Shown: piece after piece, positions 27,389-36,305 of the stretch
Numbering within the stretch: the first letter of the stretch is position 1
Layout: every line of letters begins with the position of its first letter
Source of the DNA: Pelagimonas varians
Lineage (GTDB): Bacteria > Pseudomonadota > Alphaproteobacteria > Rhodobacterales > Rhodobacteraceae
DNA: 64,000 bases
Direction: 5' to 3'
NCBI RefSeq assembly: GCF_003208435.1
Contig: NZ_QKMF01000011.1
Span: 96,824-160,823, forward strand
Notes under the pieces: generated by a model
The model's database searches: none
What the model was told of the DNA's origin: nothing
Seen by the model: only the letters and a program-made list of their open reading frames with translations
Program-made: the position numbers and the translations under genes

Positions 27389-28345
27389 ATGACACAGATG
27401 CCCTCAGCAGACGCCCCGTTGAAAATTGGCACCCGCGGCTCTCCGCTGGCGCTGGCCCAAGCCCATGAAACCCGCGCGCGCTTGGCGGCGGCTTTCGAAT
27501 TGGCCGAAGACGCTTTTGAAATCGTGGTGATCAAAACCACCGGTGACGATCGCAGCCTGATTGATGCGGATCGCCCGCTCAAGGAAATTGGCAACAAGGG
27601 CCTGTTCACCAAAGAAATCGAAGACGCCATGCTGAATGGCGACATCGATATCGCCGTGCATTCCATGAAGGACATGCCGACACGGCAACCCGAAGGGCTG
27701 ATCCTCGAGACCTATTTGCCGCGCGAAGACACCCGCGATGCATTTATTTGTCCGGCACATGCAACCCTGCATGACCTGCCCGAGGGGTCGGTTGTCGGCA
27801 CGTCTTCTTTGCGCCGCCGCGCTCAGCTTTTGGCGCGCCGCCCTGATCTGAACGTCGTGGAATTCCGCGGCAACGTACAAACCCGCCTGAAAAAACTGAA
27901 CGAAGGCGTTGCCGTCGCCACGTTCCTTGCCACGGCAGGTTTGAACCGGATGAATATGACAGAAGTGCCGCGCACCGCCATCGACGCCGATGACATGCTG
28001 CCAGCTGTTGCCCAAGGGGCCATTGGCATCGAACGCCGCCTTGATGATGCGCGCATGGAAATGATGCTGGCCAAAATCCATGACACCACAACCGGTGTCC
28101 GCCTTGCCGCTGAACGCGCCTTTTTGGCCGAACTGGACGGTTCGTGCGAAACACCGATTGCAGCCCTTGCCGAATTGACGGGCGATACTATGAGGCTTCG
28201 CGGTGAAATCCTGCGTCCGGATGGCAGCAAGTTCTATGCGGGTGAAATCAGTGGCCCCGCCGTTGATGGCCCCGAATTGGGCCGCACCCTTGCCAAAGAT
28301 TTGATGGCCAAAGCAGGTCCAAATTTCTTTGACTGGAAAGCCTGA
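27389..28345 (+). CDS. hemC: hydroxymethylbilane synthase (porphobilinogen deaminase)
   Basis: HemC joins four porphobilinogens into hydroxymethylbilane. The 318-residue protein has KIGTRGSPLALAQA, the HSMKDMPT motif, GTSSLRRRAQLL, and the dipyrromethane-cofactor cysteine in LDGSCETPIAAL. The frame is open from 27308, inside the hemE leader, but the ATG at 27389 gives a normal N-terminus. No clear Shine-Dalgarno sequence precedes it, which fits a very short or absent leader. Confidence 0.95.
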   Translation: MTQMPSADAPLKIGTRGSPLALAQAHETRARLAAAFELAEDAFEIVVIKTTGDDRSLIDADRPLKEIGNKGLFTKEIEDAMLNGDIDIAVHSMKDMPTRQPEGLILETYLPREDTRDAFICPAHATLHDLPEGSVVGTSSLRRRAQLLARRPDLNVVEFRGNVQTRLKKLNEGVAVATFLATAGLNRMNMTEVPRTAIDADDMLPAVAQGAIGIERRLDDARMEMMLAKIHDTTTGVRLAAERAFLAELDGSCETPIAALAELTGDTMRLRGEILRPDGSKFYAGEISGPAVDGPELGRTLAKDLMAKAGPNFFDWKA

Positions 28346-28425
28346 CGTTCATCGCCGCAATAGATGAATCGCGGCGCCGGTTGGCTTTCATAGAAAACAG
28401 CGCGCGGTAGCGCACAATGTAACAG

Positions 28426-28458
28426 CGGGCCCCTGCTTGAGATGCAAGGGCCCGTTTG
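28426..28458. terminator. terminator after hemC
   Basis: CGGGCCC pairs with GGGCCCG, with an inner TGC/GCA stem and loop TTGAGAT, followed by TTTG. It lies between hemC and the convergent quinone oxidoreductase gene. Confidence 0.8.
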
Positions 28459-28460
28459 CT

Positions 28461-29444
28461 TTAGGCGACTTTCAGAACGATCTTGCCGATATGGCCTGAA
28501 CTTTCCATCCGGGCATGCGCTTTGGATGCATCTTCGAAGGCGAATTCGGAATCCATCACAGGGGCCACTTTGCTTGCGTCCAGCAAGGGCCAGACCTGCG
28601 TGCGTAGCGCTTCAGCGATGCGTGCCTTGGCTAAATCACTTTGCGGGCGCAGGGTGCTGCCGGTGATTGTCAGACGCCGCATCATTACCTGCGCAAAGTT
28701 CAGTTCAACCTTTGGACCTTGCAAAAACGCGATTTGAACCAAACGCCCGTCATCAGCCAAAGCTTTGACATTCCGGGGCAAATAGGGGCCGCCGACCATG
28801 TCGAGGATCAGATTTGCGCCGCCTTCGGCACGGATAACCTCCACAAAGTCTTCGTCGCGGTAGTTGATCGCCTTTTCGGCCCCCAGCGCCAAACACGCCT
28901 GACATTTTTCGTCCGATCCAGCGGTCACAAAAACGCGCGCGCCGAACTGCGCAGCCAGTTGGATCGCTGTTGTCCCGATGCCGCTAGACCCGCCATGCAC
29001 CAAGAATCGCTCGCCCGCCTGCAAACCGCCCCGTTGGAAGACATTGGAAAATACGGTGAAAAACGTCTCAGGCAAGCAAGCCGCCTGTTTCAAATCCATT
29101 CCAGTGGGAATTGGCAAGCAATGCGCCGCCGGTGTGGCCACATATTCGGCATATCCCCCGCCCGGCAGCAGCGCACAGACCTGATCGCCAACCGCGGGCC
29201 AATCCACGCCAGATCCAACAGCCACAACTTCACCAGATGCCTCAAGCCCCGGCAAATCCGAAGCGCCAGCCGGTGGGTTATACATACCCGCCCGCTGTAG
29301 AGCATCGGGACGGTTCACGCCCGCATAAGCAACTTTTAAAACAACCTGCCCCGGACCGGCTTTTGGCATTGGGCGTTCACAGGTCTTTAAAACCTCAGGG
29401 CCACCATGTTCGGTGATTTCGATTGCGCGCATGGGTGTTGTCAT
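28461..29444 (-). CDS. NAD(P)H-quinone oxidoreductase (zinc-free MDR family, PIG3-like)
   Basis: A medium-chain dehydrogenase/reductase of 327 residues. It has YAGVNRPDALQRAGMYNPP and PGLEASGEVVAVG at the N-terminus and the nucleotide-binding VHGGSSGIGTTAIQLA, as in quinone oxidoreductase and TP53I3-type proteins. The structural-zinc cysteines of alcohol dehydrogenases are absent. The ATG at 29444 follows AGGAG. It lies 69 bases downstream of COQ9 on the same strand, a link that hints at quinone metabolism but does not prove it. Confidence 0.88.
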   Translation of the reverse strand: MTTPMRAIEITEHGGPEVLKTCERPMPKAGPGQVVLKVAYAGVNRPDALQRAGMYNPPAGASDLPGLEASGEVVAVGSGVDWPAVGDQVCALLPGGGYAEYVATPAAHCLPIPTGMDLKQAACLPETFFTVFSNVFQRGGLQAGERFLVHGGSSGIGTTAIQLAAQFGARVFVTAGSDEKCQACLALGAEKAINYRDEDFVEVIRAEGGANLILDMVGGPYLPRNVKALADDGRLVQIAFLQGPKVELNFAQVMMRRLTITGSTLRPQSDLAKARIAEALRTQVWPLLDASKVAPVMDSEFAFEDASKAHARMESSGHIGKIVLKVA

Positions 29445-29513
29445 CAAAAGGCTCCTTTTCGGCTCCCCTTGTTGGTATCACCCGTGCTGCGCGGCGCAAG
29501 TAGGCCGCAAATC

Positions 29514-30203
29514 TTATAGGGGTTTGCCGCCCGGCACATCACCGGTCCCGCCGTCTGGCGCTTTGACTTGCTCAAACAGCTTGCCCAGCCCGTTCATCAC
29601 ACCGCCGATAACCGGCGACTTTCGCAGAGCAGCTTTGGTTTTTTCGAACTGCATGACGTTCTCGATACGCCGATCAAGGAACTCCCATGTGGCACTATGC
29701 CCCTCGGATTGATCGCCCAACCAATACAAAACCACTGACGAATAGACCGCAGAAAGTGTGGCGCGCTTGGAATACCAGTTCAGATCACGTGACGAATCGC
29801 CCATAGCGGTCCAGATCCGATCCGCCGTGCCCCAGATCAGCTTGGCCCCGTCGGCCGCATTTTGCGGTAAGGCAAACAGAGTAGTGCCGCGCTGCACCAA
29901 CTCACGATCCTCGACGGCTTCGATGCGCGCACGCACCGCAAAGCTGACTTTGTCGCGAATGCGCATATGCGCGAAACCAGCTTCTTTCATCCGCGCCACC
30001 ATCGCATCATCGCCGCGCTGGTGGTACAACACAGCAAGGTCCAGCGCGCCGCGTGGGCAAAGCCCTCGTGCCACCACGGGATCGATACCGCAATCTTGCA
30101 CCGCTGCGCGAAATGTCTCTTCGTTCCAGCCATCAAAGGGCACATGCACCAGCGCCGCATCCAGTAACGCATCGGTCGGGTTGGCTAGGATTTCGTCCGG
30201 CAT
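29514..30203 (-). CDS. COQ9 family ubiquinone biosynthesis protein
   Basis: The 229-residue protein matches the COQ9 family: an N-terminal helical part (DALLDAALVHVPFDGWNEETFRAAVQDCG), a middle RIRDKVSFAVRARIEAVED stretch and the C-terminal lipid-binding helix region with SVVLYWLGDQSEGHSATWEFLDRRI. COQ9 binds quinone-pathway lipids and supports COQ7-type hydroxylation. The bacterial family is known as the rpsU-divergently transcribed protein; here only a broken rpsU lies at the expected divergent place. The ATG at 30203 follows AAGGAG; the longer open frame is not needed. Confidence 0.92.
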   Translation of the reverse strand: MPDEILANPTDALLDAALVHVPFDGWNEETFRAAVQDCGIDPVVARGLCPRGALDLAVLYHQRGDDAMVARMKEAGFAHMRIRDKVSFAVRARIEAVEDRELVQRGTTLFALPQNAADGAKLIWGTADRIWTAMGDSSRDLNWYSKRATLSAVYSSVVLYWLGDQSEGHSATWEFLDRRIENVMQFEKTKAALRKSPVIGGVMNGLGKLFEQVKAPDGGTGDVPGGKPL

Positions 30204-30315
30204 CTTACAGGCTCCTTTGGCGGGTGCCCCTAACCTAGACAAGAATTGAGCGGCTTTCCATAGCGCCCGCTCCTGCAATTTTGCCCCCCCAATAAAGTAA
30301 GGTTGTGATTTTTGC

Positions 30316-30441
30316 ATGCTGGTCAGCGTTCGTGACACCCATGTAGATCTGGCCATCCGCCGAGCCCGCAAGTTGGCTCCAAATAGGGCGCTACGCGAAG
30401 GCAGGATGACACAAACCCGTGTTTGGACTGCAAGGAAATAA
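30316..30441 (+). pseudogene. rpsU: internally deleted 30S ribosomal protein S21 gene
   Basis: A 41-codon frame reads MLVSVRDTHVD and then LAIRRARKLAPNRALREG. The first part matches the S21 N-terminus (MxVSVRDNxVD) and the second the S21 C-terminus (AIRRARKLARKxAxREG). The roughly 35 central residues with the RNA-binding helices are missing in frame, and an unrelated tail follows the C-terminal block. Its place, divergent from COQ9, is the conserved rpsU position. I infer an in-frame internal deletion plus decay; a functional copy must be elsewhere if S21 is needed. Confidence 0.75.
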
Positions 30442-30522
30442 ACGCCCCCCCAAAGGCAGCCACTTTGAACCGTCTACCATCTCTCGGCTTTACATGCCCC
30501 CAGTGGTTTTACAGCATGCGCG

Positions 30523-30552
30523 CGGGCAAGGTAAGGCATCCCTGCCCTTGTT
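30523..30552 (+). terminator. probable former rpsU terminator
   Basis: GGGCAAGG pairs with CCCTGCCC (one mismatch) and is followed by TTGTTT on the plus strand. It is at the distance expected for the terminator of an rpsU gene. Confidence 0.55.
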
Positions 30553-30608
30553 TATGCCGCCTCAAACTGCGAAAATCTTAGTCTAGATAGATATAGATCG
30601 GGTTCCGC

Positions 30609-32354
30609 ATGTCTCTGCGCCGCTTATTTTTTGCTCTCACATCGATGGTTTTGCTGCCGGTTTCGCCGCAAACGGCGCTTGCGCAAGATATTTCTCGGGT
30701 GGTTGCGATTGACCAGCTGGCTCAGTCCGATCCCTTTGAGGCCCTTAGTGCCACTGATGTCGCGCTGCGCAGCCCCCAAGTTTTGGGCACGCCGCCCAAT
30801 TTGCGGATATTGGTTGATTTGCTGCAACTGCGCGCCGAATTGCTTGAAGACATTGGCCAAACCATGGCGGCAGGCGATGCGTGGCTGGCCGTTGCCCGCA
30901 CCCGCGCCTTTTCGCGCAAGACGCTGCAACTTGACCCGGTTCCAGCCTTTGAACGGGCCGCGCGTCTCTATGAGCAAGACCGCGCACTTGGCCACGCGCG
31001 CCGCGCGACCGAAGCTGCCATTGCTGCCGAAACTGAAACGGGACGCGACGGCGAAGCTTTGGAACGGTTGTACCAATCGCTGGCTAGACTGGCAGAGCGC
31101 GACCAAGATCCCACAGCCGCGGACATGGCCCGCGCCGCGCTCGAAAGCATCACAGCCCCTGCACTAGAGACGCAAATTCCGAAGTCACAAGACGGCTTTC
31201 GTGTTGTGGATGTCTACTACGCCACCGATCGGGCCCGTAGTGGATCAAAAAAGCCGACGGAGTTCTATGGCAGCGACCGCAATTCACATCTGGAGCTGGG
31301 CATTGCCAGTGTGACAATTCCGGAAACGCATGTTCCGGGCATGGTGGAGCGCCCGTCGGTTTGGCGCTTGGATTTCAGCCCATCGCCGTCAAAACATATT
31401 TTGCTGCATTCGGTTAAGCCAGTTGATCCTGACTCGTTCTTCGGCAAGTTGCAGGGCGAATTCACGCAAGCCCCGTCGCGCGATTTGTTCGTCTACATTC
31501 ACGGCTTCAACCACAGTTTTGAATATGCCGCCCAGCGCGCGGCGCAGATCACTTTTGACATGGGTAACTCTGCCGTACCGGTGATGTTTTCTTGGCCGTC
31601 GAGAAACAAAACCTCTGCCTATTTCTCAGATGCGGCTGTCGTGCGGCTGTCGGGGCGGCGATTGGCCGTCTTCCTCGAAGATCTAGTGGCCAGATCCGGC
31701 GCAGAGACGATCCATATTCTTGCGCATTCCATGGGCAGTCGGGCTTTGACAGATGCCTTGGAAATCATGGCATTGCGCCGCAATGCAACCCCGCAAGATG
31801 CACCTGTTTTCGGTCAGGTGATGTTTGCTGCCCCAGACGTGGATACGGAACTTTTCGCCACGATGGCCAATGTGTTTCGCCCGTTGGCGCGGCGTTTGAC
31901 GCTGTATGCCTCATCTACCGATTGGGCGTTGGCATCGTCTCGCAAACTGCATGGGGATACCCCCCGTGCGGGACTTGGGGGCGCGTTGCTTTTGGCGTCT
32001 CAGGGTATCGACAGTATCGACATGACATCGATGGGCGATGACATGCTGGCGCATAACTACTTTTCAAATGACAGCTCGGCCCTTGCCGACATGGCAACGC
32101 TGTTTTGGCAAGATGCGTCACCGAACCAGCGCTGTGGGTTACACCCCCGCGCTTCAACGCAAGCCGCCTCTTGGGACTACCGAGAAGGCCAATGCCCATC
32201 CAACGATATGATCGGCGTCTTCTCTAATCTCGAACAGAAAAATGTCCATCAAGCAGAAGAAGCCCGCAAACTGGTTGTTGAACTGGTTCCGGATCAAGGT
32301 CGGGTCGAGTTTATCTTGTCGCTGATTGACCGGCTGATGGTGACCGGACGCTGA
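30609..32354 (+). CDS. exported alpha/beta hydrolase of the DUF900 family
   Basis: The 581-residue protein has a signal peptide ending near PQTALAQ, a helical N-terminal region of about 170 residues that looks like TPR-type repeats, and a C-terminal DUF900 hydrolase. The hydrolase part shows VDVYYATDR, the strand VYIHGFNHSFEYAA and the nucleophile motif AHSMGSR. The active serine is in AHSMG; a late His (ML-AHNYF) is a candidate base. The substrate is unknown. It follows the rpsU remnant and converges on the carboxypeptidase gene. Confidence 0.8.
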   Translation: MSLRRLFFALTSMVLLPVSPQTALAQDISRVVAIDQLAQSDPFEALSATDVALRSPQVLGTPPNLRILVDLLQLRAELLEDIGQTMAAGDAWLAVARTRAFSRKTLQLDPVPAFERAARLYEQDRALGHARRATEAAIAAETETGRDGEALERLYQSLARLAERDQDPTAADMARAALESITAPALETQIPKSQDGFRVVDVYYATDRARSGSKKPTEFYGSDRNSHLELGIASVTIPETHVPGMVERPSVWRLDFSPSPSKHILLHSVKPVDPDSFFGKLQGEFTQAPSRDLFVYIHGFNHSFEYAAQRAAQITFDMGNSAVPVMFSWPSRNKTSAYFSDAAVVRLSGRRLAVFLEDLVARSGAETIHILAHSMGSRALTDALEIMALRRNATPQDAPVFGQVMFAAPDVDTELFATMANVFRPLARRLTLYASSTDWALASSRKLHGDTPRAGLGGALLLASQGIDSIDMTSMGDDMLAHNYFSNDSSALADMATLFWQDASPNQRCGLHPRASTQAASWDYREGQCPSNDMIGVFSNLEQKNVHQAEEARKLVVELVPDQGRVEFILSLIDRLMVTGR

Positions 32355-32364
32355 TCCCGTTAGA

Positions 32365-33837
32365 TCAACTTGGCCCGATCATAAAGCAGGTGACTTGCCG
32401 TGCTTGTAGACGCTTGCACGCCATTTCAGCAGTATCCCGGGATAGGCCCATAAAGTTGGCGTCAAAGCCGCTTTTTCCCTTTACGACTTTGCGCAAGGAC
32501 CCATCCAGCGTGGCGGTTTCAGCCAAGGCCGTTTTAAGCAATACCTTTTCAGCGGCAAAGCGGCTGGGGTAGCGGCCGACGTTGACCCCCCAATGACGGC
32601 CGCCGGATGTTGACAAACGGGTCACAACTTCTGCCTTGCGCGCAGGTGTTGGCACCTCGCGCGGGGCCGCCGCTGCTGCCAAAGTCACACCTGCGGGCCG
32701 CAATGTGGGTTTGATCGATACGGATGGGGCAATATCCGATGCGGTGGGCGCAACTGCCGCGACACTTTGAACTGATTTCAGGACGCTTTCGATATCGTCT
32801 TGCATATCCGCCACGATCAAGGCTGTTCCCGGATCTTTGACCGCGCGCGCTTGGGGACGCAGGCTTCGGCGTACAGCTGCGGATGCAACACGCACGGACT
32901 TCGCCCGCGCACCCGTTTGAGCCGCCGGTTCGTTCGAATTCAAAGACGCTACATTTACGCGGCGCATGGACCCTTTGTAGGCTGGCATACGAGGGGCCCG
33001 GAATACGACAGTTGTTGGAGCACGTTTGAACCCGAGATCCAACAATTCAGCAACTTTAGCATTTCGCGTCGCTGTGGATCGTCCGCCAAACACCGTGGCA
33101 ATAACCCGTTCACGACCACGTTCGGCCGAAGCAACAAGGTTAAAACCGGCTGCGCGTGTGTATCCGGTCTTGATCCCGTCCGCGCCGCGGTATGCGCTTA
33201 GCAAACGGCGATTGGTATGGGACACCTGACGGACACCTGCATCGACCGTTTTGCGTGAAAACAGGTTATAGTACATCGGATAGTCATAGATCACGTGGCG
33301 ACCAAGGATCGACATATCGCGCGCCGTCGACAAATGACCATTTTCGGTCAAACCATGTGCATTCCGAAAGGATGTCCGGGTCATGCCAAGCGATTTGGCC
33401 GTGCGGTTCATCCGGCGGGCAAAGGCGGCCTCCGACCCTTCGATTGCTTCGCCAATGGCCGTTGCGGCGTCATTTGCCGATTTCACGGCGGCAGCACGGA
33501 CCAGATAACGCAGTTTGATTTTTTGACCGGTGCGCAGGCCCAGCTTTGAGGGGGGCTCAGACGCAGCATGGGACGAAATCTTGACCAAGGTATCCATGCT
33601 GATTTCGCCGTTCTGCACCGCCTCGAAAGCGATATAGAGTGTCATCATTTTGGTCAAAGAGGCCGGATGTAAACGCGTGTCAGCGTTTTCGGAGTGCATC
33701 ACTTTGCCCGAACGCGCATCCATAACCAAGGCAGCATAAGGGGCTGCCAAAGCACTGAGCGGCACGAATAGAGCCAACCAAATCAACGTGAATATATACA
33801 AGCCCAATCGGCCTGTTTGCCTGCGACGTCCCGTCAC
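32365..33837 (-). CDS. D-alanyl-D-alanine carboxypeptidase with C-terminal SPOR domain
   Basis: A penicillin-binding protein of the DacA/C group, 490 residues, which trims peptidoglycan pentapeptides in the periplasm. It has a signal peptide, then the motifs S60-x-x-K63 (HPASLTKMMT), S120-A-N122 (VKSANDAATA) and K223-T-G225 (DGIKTGYTRAAGFN). A disordered Ala/Arg-rich linker leads to a C-terminal SPOR domain (GVNVGRYPSRFAAEKVLLKTAL) that binds denuded septal glycan. The start is GTG. Septal targeting is inferred from the SPOR domain. Confidence 0.92.
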   Translation of the reverse strand: MTGRRRQTGRLGLYIFTLIWLALFVPLSALAAPYAALVMDARSGKVMHSENADTRLHPASLTKMMTLYIAFEAVQNGEISMDTLVKISSHAASEPPSKLGLRTGQKIKLRYLVRAAAVKSANDAATAIGEAIEGSEAAFARRMNRTAKSLGMTRTSFRNAHGLTENGHLSTARDMSILGRHVIYDYPMYYNLFSRKTVDAGVRQVSHTNRRLLSAYRGADGIKTGYTRAAGFNLVASAERGRERVIATVFGGRSTATRNAKVAELLDLGFKRAPTTVVFRAPRMPAYKGSMRRVNVASLNSNEPAAQTGARAKSVRVASAAVRRSLRPQARAVKDPGTALIVADMQDDIESVLKSVQSVAAVAPTASDIAPSVSIKPTLRPAGVTLAAAAAPREVPTPARKAEVVTRLSTSGGRHWGVNVGRYPSRFAAEKVLLKTALAETATLDGSLRKVVKGKSGFDANFMGLSRDTAEMACKRLQARQVTCFMIGPS

Positions 33838-34070
33838 GATCTCTGCCTTTATTCTGCCTCGGTGCCCCCGATTTTTCGGTGAGCTTATTTTCTTATTGCC
33901 TTAACCATAGCATGGAAATCATGTTCCGAAAACCCTGCAATCTGTTGATTTATAGTAACTTTCTGTTAACGGACGATTCAACATATAGCGTATTGCGCAC
34001 AGCAGACCCCTAGACAGGCCAATAAGGCGGGATTGTGGCAAATTAAGGCAAAATTGTGACCGGTTTCGGA

Positions 34071-34766
34071 CTATCCGATTTCCTCGACCAAAGCCGCCAA
34101 TTCAGACAAATCGTCAAGCGGTTTGAACCGCGCATTTTGAGGCGGCAAAGCATGTTCCAGATCCCAGCCCAGGGCATGCGGCACATAAACTCCCCAGCTG
34201 CCAACTTCGACGGCAGGGCAAATGTCGGACTTCATCGAATTGCCAACCATCATCGCCGCGCCCGTCCCTCCGGGCAGAGCCCCAAATATCCGCGCATAAG
34301 TTGCCGGCACTTTTTCGGACACAATTTCGACCCCGTCAAACAGATCCCCAAGACCTGATTGCGCCAACTTCCGTTCCTGATGAAGCAAGTCGCCCTTGGT
34401 GATCAAAACCAGTGAATGGCTCTCGACCACGGCTTCGACGGCTTCGCGGGCATGGGGCAACAGTTCCAAGGGGTGGTTCAACATTTCGCGCCCAGCGCTC
34501 AGCAGCTCGGAAATCACCTCGCTTGGAACTTTACCCTCAGTGACCTCAATCGCGGTTTCAATCATCGACAGGGTGAAGCCTTTGACCCCGAATCCATAGT
34601 GGCCGATATTGCGCCGCTCTGCCGCCAACAACCGGGCATCCAGATGCTCGGCTTCGGCGAAATCAGCCAAAAGTTCAGCGAATCGTTTTTGTGTCAGGTG
34701 GAAAAATCGTTCGTTGTGCCAAAGCGTATCATCCGCATCGAAGCCAATTGTGCGTAATTTCTTCAC
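34071..34766 (-). CDS. HAD-superfamily hydrolase
   Basis: The 231-residue protein has HAD motif I as GFDADDTLWHN, motif II around LVLITKGD and motif IV in MVGNSMKSDICPAVEVG, so it should be a cytosolic phosphatase of small metabolites. The start is GTG at 34766, preceded by GAGGGG; the upstream frame overlaps clpS and is not supported. It is divergent from clpS. Confidence 0.87.
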   Translation of the reverse strand: MKKLRTIGFDADDTLWHNERFFHLTQKRFAELLADFAEAEHLDARLLAAERRNIGHYGFGVKGFTLSMIETAIEVTEGKVPSEVISELLSAGREMLNHPLELLPHAREAVEAVVESHSLVLITKGDLLHQERKLAQSGLGDLFDGVEIVSEKVPATYARIFGALPGGTGAAMMVGNSMKSDICPAVEVGSWGVYVPHALGWDLEHALPPQNARFKPLDDLSELAALVEEIG

Positions 34767-34808
34767 CTTTCCCCCCTCAGCAATCACCCGCCCCCTTTTC
34801 GTCGCGGC

Positions 34809-34832
34809 CAGACAGGTTATATAACCTGTCTG
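34809..34832. promoter_or_regulatory. perfect 24-bp palindrome between the HAD gene and clpS
   Basis: The half-site CAGACAGGTTAT is followed directly by its exact reverse complement. It lies 43 bases before the HAD start and 28 bases before the clpS ATG. The TATAAA at 34837-34842 is a candidate clpS -10 element right beside it. This has the shape of a high-affinity dimeric operator controlling one or both genes; the regulator is not known. Confidence 0.7.
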
Positions 34833-34860
34833 AAGGTATAAAGGCAAAGTACGCTTGATT

Positions 34861-35256
34861 ATGACAGATGCTCTGACACCAAAGACAATTGGCCTAGAAA
34901 CCGGTCGCTCTTTTTCTACGCCATTGGCAATGTCAGACCAGGGTTCCCCTGAAGATGGCGATGGCGACGCCGGGGTTGCGACCAAAACCCGTCCCAAGAC
35001 CAAACGACCACCTCTATACAAGGTGATGCTGCTCAATGACGATTACACGCCGATGGAATTTGTTGTGCATGTCTTGGAACGGTTTTTCGGCATGACCCAT
35101 GCGCAATCTTTTGAGGTTATGCTGACAGTGCACAAAAAAGGTTTGGCCGTTGTTGGTGTCTTTTCCCATGAGATTGCAGAGACCAAGGTTGGTCAAGTGA
35201 TGGATTTTGCCCGTCAGAACCAGCACCCGCTGCAATGCACCATGGAAAAGGAATAG
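34861..35256 (+). CDS. clpS: ATP-dependent Clp protease adaptor ClpS
   Basis: ClpS delivers N-degron substrates to ClpAP. The conserved core is complete: [51 protein letters not shown] and the C-terminus [11 protein letters not shown]. The core residues that bind the N-terminal amino acid are in the [10 protein letters not shown] and MLTVHKKG blocks. The N-terminal 45 residues are longer than usual and variable; a later Met at 34930 is possible but has no ribosome site. The next gene starts 21 bases downstream. Confidence 0.92.
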   Translation: MTDALTPKTIGLETGRSFSTPLAMSDQGSPEDGDGDAGVATKTRPKTKRPPLYKVMLLNDDYTPMEFVVHVLERFFGMTHAQSFEVMLTVHKKGLAVVGVFSHEIAETKVGQVMDFARQNQHPLQCTMEKE

Positions 35257-35277
35257 ACCCGCGCGGGTCGCCTGAAC

Positions 35278-36264
35278 ATGAGCATGGAACGCATCAGCCA
35301 CGCGGTCGCCACGGGCGGCCTTTCTCTGCCAGAGGGAAAAATTGCCCTGTTTGGTGCCCTTGCCGCCGATGGACTGGGCGATCTTGATCCCAAGTCGGTT
35401 GACGTCATCCAAACCTTGCACCCGGAATTCACCGTCTGGGAAAAGCGGGCCTGTGCCCGAACCGCTCCCGACGGCCCCTACGTCGCCGCCATTGTTACCC
35501 TGCCGCGCGCACGGGCATTGTCACAAGATATGATTGCACGCGCGATCAAGGCTGTGCCAGACGGTCTGATTATCGTGAATGGGGACAAAAACCACGGCAT
35601 TGAACCCATCCTCAAAGCCTTGAAGCCGCGCGTTCAACTGCTGGGTCACGTCTCCAAGGCGCATGGCAAATGCCTTTGGTTTCAAAGCTCGGATGCGTTG
35701 GCCGACTGGGCACTTCCCGAAATGTCAAAAAATGCCGAGGGTGACTTCACCGCCCCCGGAGTGTTTTCTGCGGATGCTGCGGACCCTGCTTCGCGCCTTT
35801 TGGCCGAGGCCCTGCCAACCACGCTTAAGGGGCGCTTTGCCGATTTGGGCGCGGGCTGGGGATGGCTGTCGCGCGAAATCCTGAAACGGCCCGGCGTTAC
35901 ACAATTGCACTTGGTTGAGGCCGAACTCTCTGCTCTCAACTGTGCCCGAGCCAATGTCGCGGATGATCGCGCCAGTTTCCATTGGCACGATGCCCTGACA
36001 TGGAAGCCCCCTGTGACGCTGGATGGCATCGTCATGAACCCGCCGTTCCACACCGGACGCAAAGGCGAACCCAGCTTGGGTCAAAACTTTATCACCACGG
36101 CCGCCCGTTTGCTGGAGCCGCATGGCCAGCTGTGGATGGTGGCAAACCGCCATCTGCCCTATGAGGCAACGTTAGAAGAAAAATTCCGCGACGTGTCCGA
36201 AATCGCGGGCACATCAAAGTTCAAAGTATTACACGCCGCACGCCCCTCTCGCCCAAAGCGATGA
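35278..36264 (+). CDS. RsmC/RlmG-type class I SAM-dependent methyltransferase
   Basis: The 328-residue protein has the two-domain form of RsmC, the 16S rRNA guanine-N2-methyltransferase. It has an N-terminal degenerate domain, then a catalytic domain with FADLGAGWGWLSREIL, HLVEAELSALNCARAN and the NPPF amino-methylation motif (VMNPPFHTGR). The RNA target could be RsmC's G1207 or a related site. It follows clpS and leads into an SDR gene on the same strand. Confidence 0.82.
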   Translation: MSMERISHAVATGGLSLPEGKIALFGALAADGLGDLDPKSVDVIQTLHPEFTVWEKRACARTAPDGPYVAAIVTLPRARALSQDMIARAIKAVPDGLIIVNGDKNHGIEPILKALKPRVQLLGHVSKAHGKCLWFQSSDALADWALPEMSKNAEGDFTAPGVFSADAADPASRLLAEALPTTLKGRFADLGAGWGWLSREILKRPGVTQLHLVEAELSALNCARANVADDRASFHWHDALTWKPPVTLDGIVMNPPFHTGRKGEPSLGQNFITTAARLLEPHGQLWMVANRHLPYEATLEEKFRDVSEIAGTSKFKVLHAARPSRPKR

Positions 36265-36305
36265 CTTCGGCTACCGTCTCCCCCGCACAGGTATAGGATT
36301 CTCTC

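Larger units (their letters stand above)
30204..30608. other. intergenic region holding an rpsU remnant
   Basis: This 405-base gap contains the COQ9 promoter, the 126-base rpsU remnant at 30316-30441 and a leftover terminator near 30523-30552. No other coding region is supported. Confidence 0.7.
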
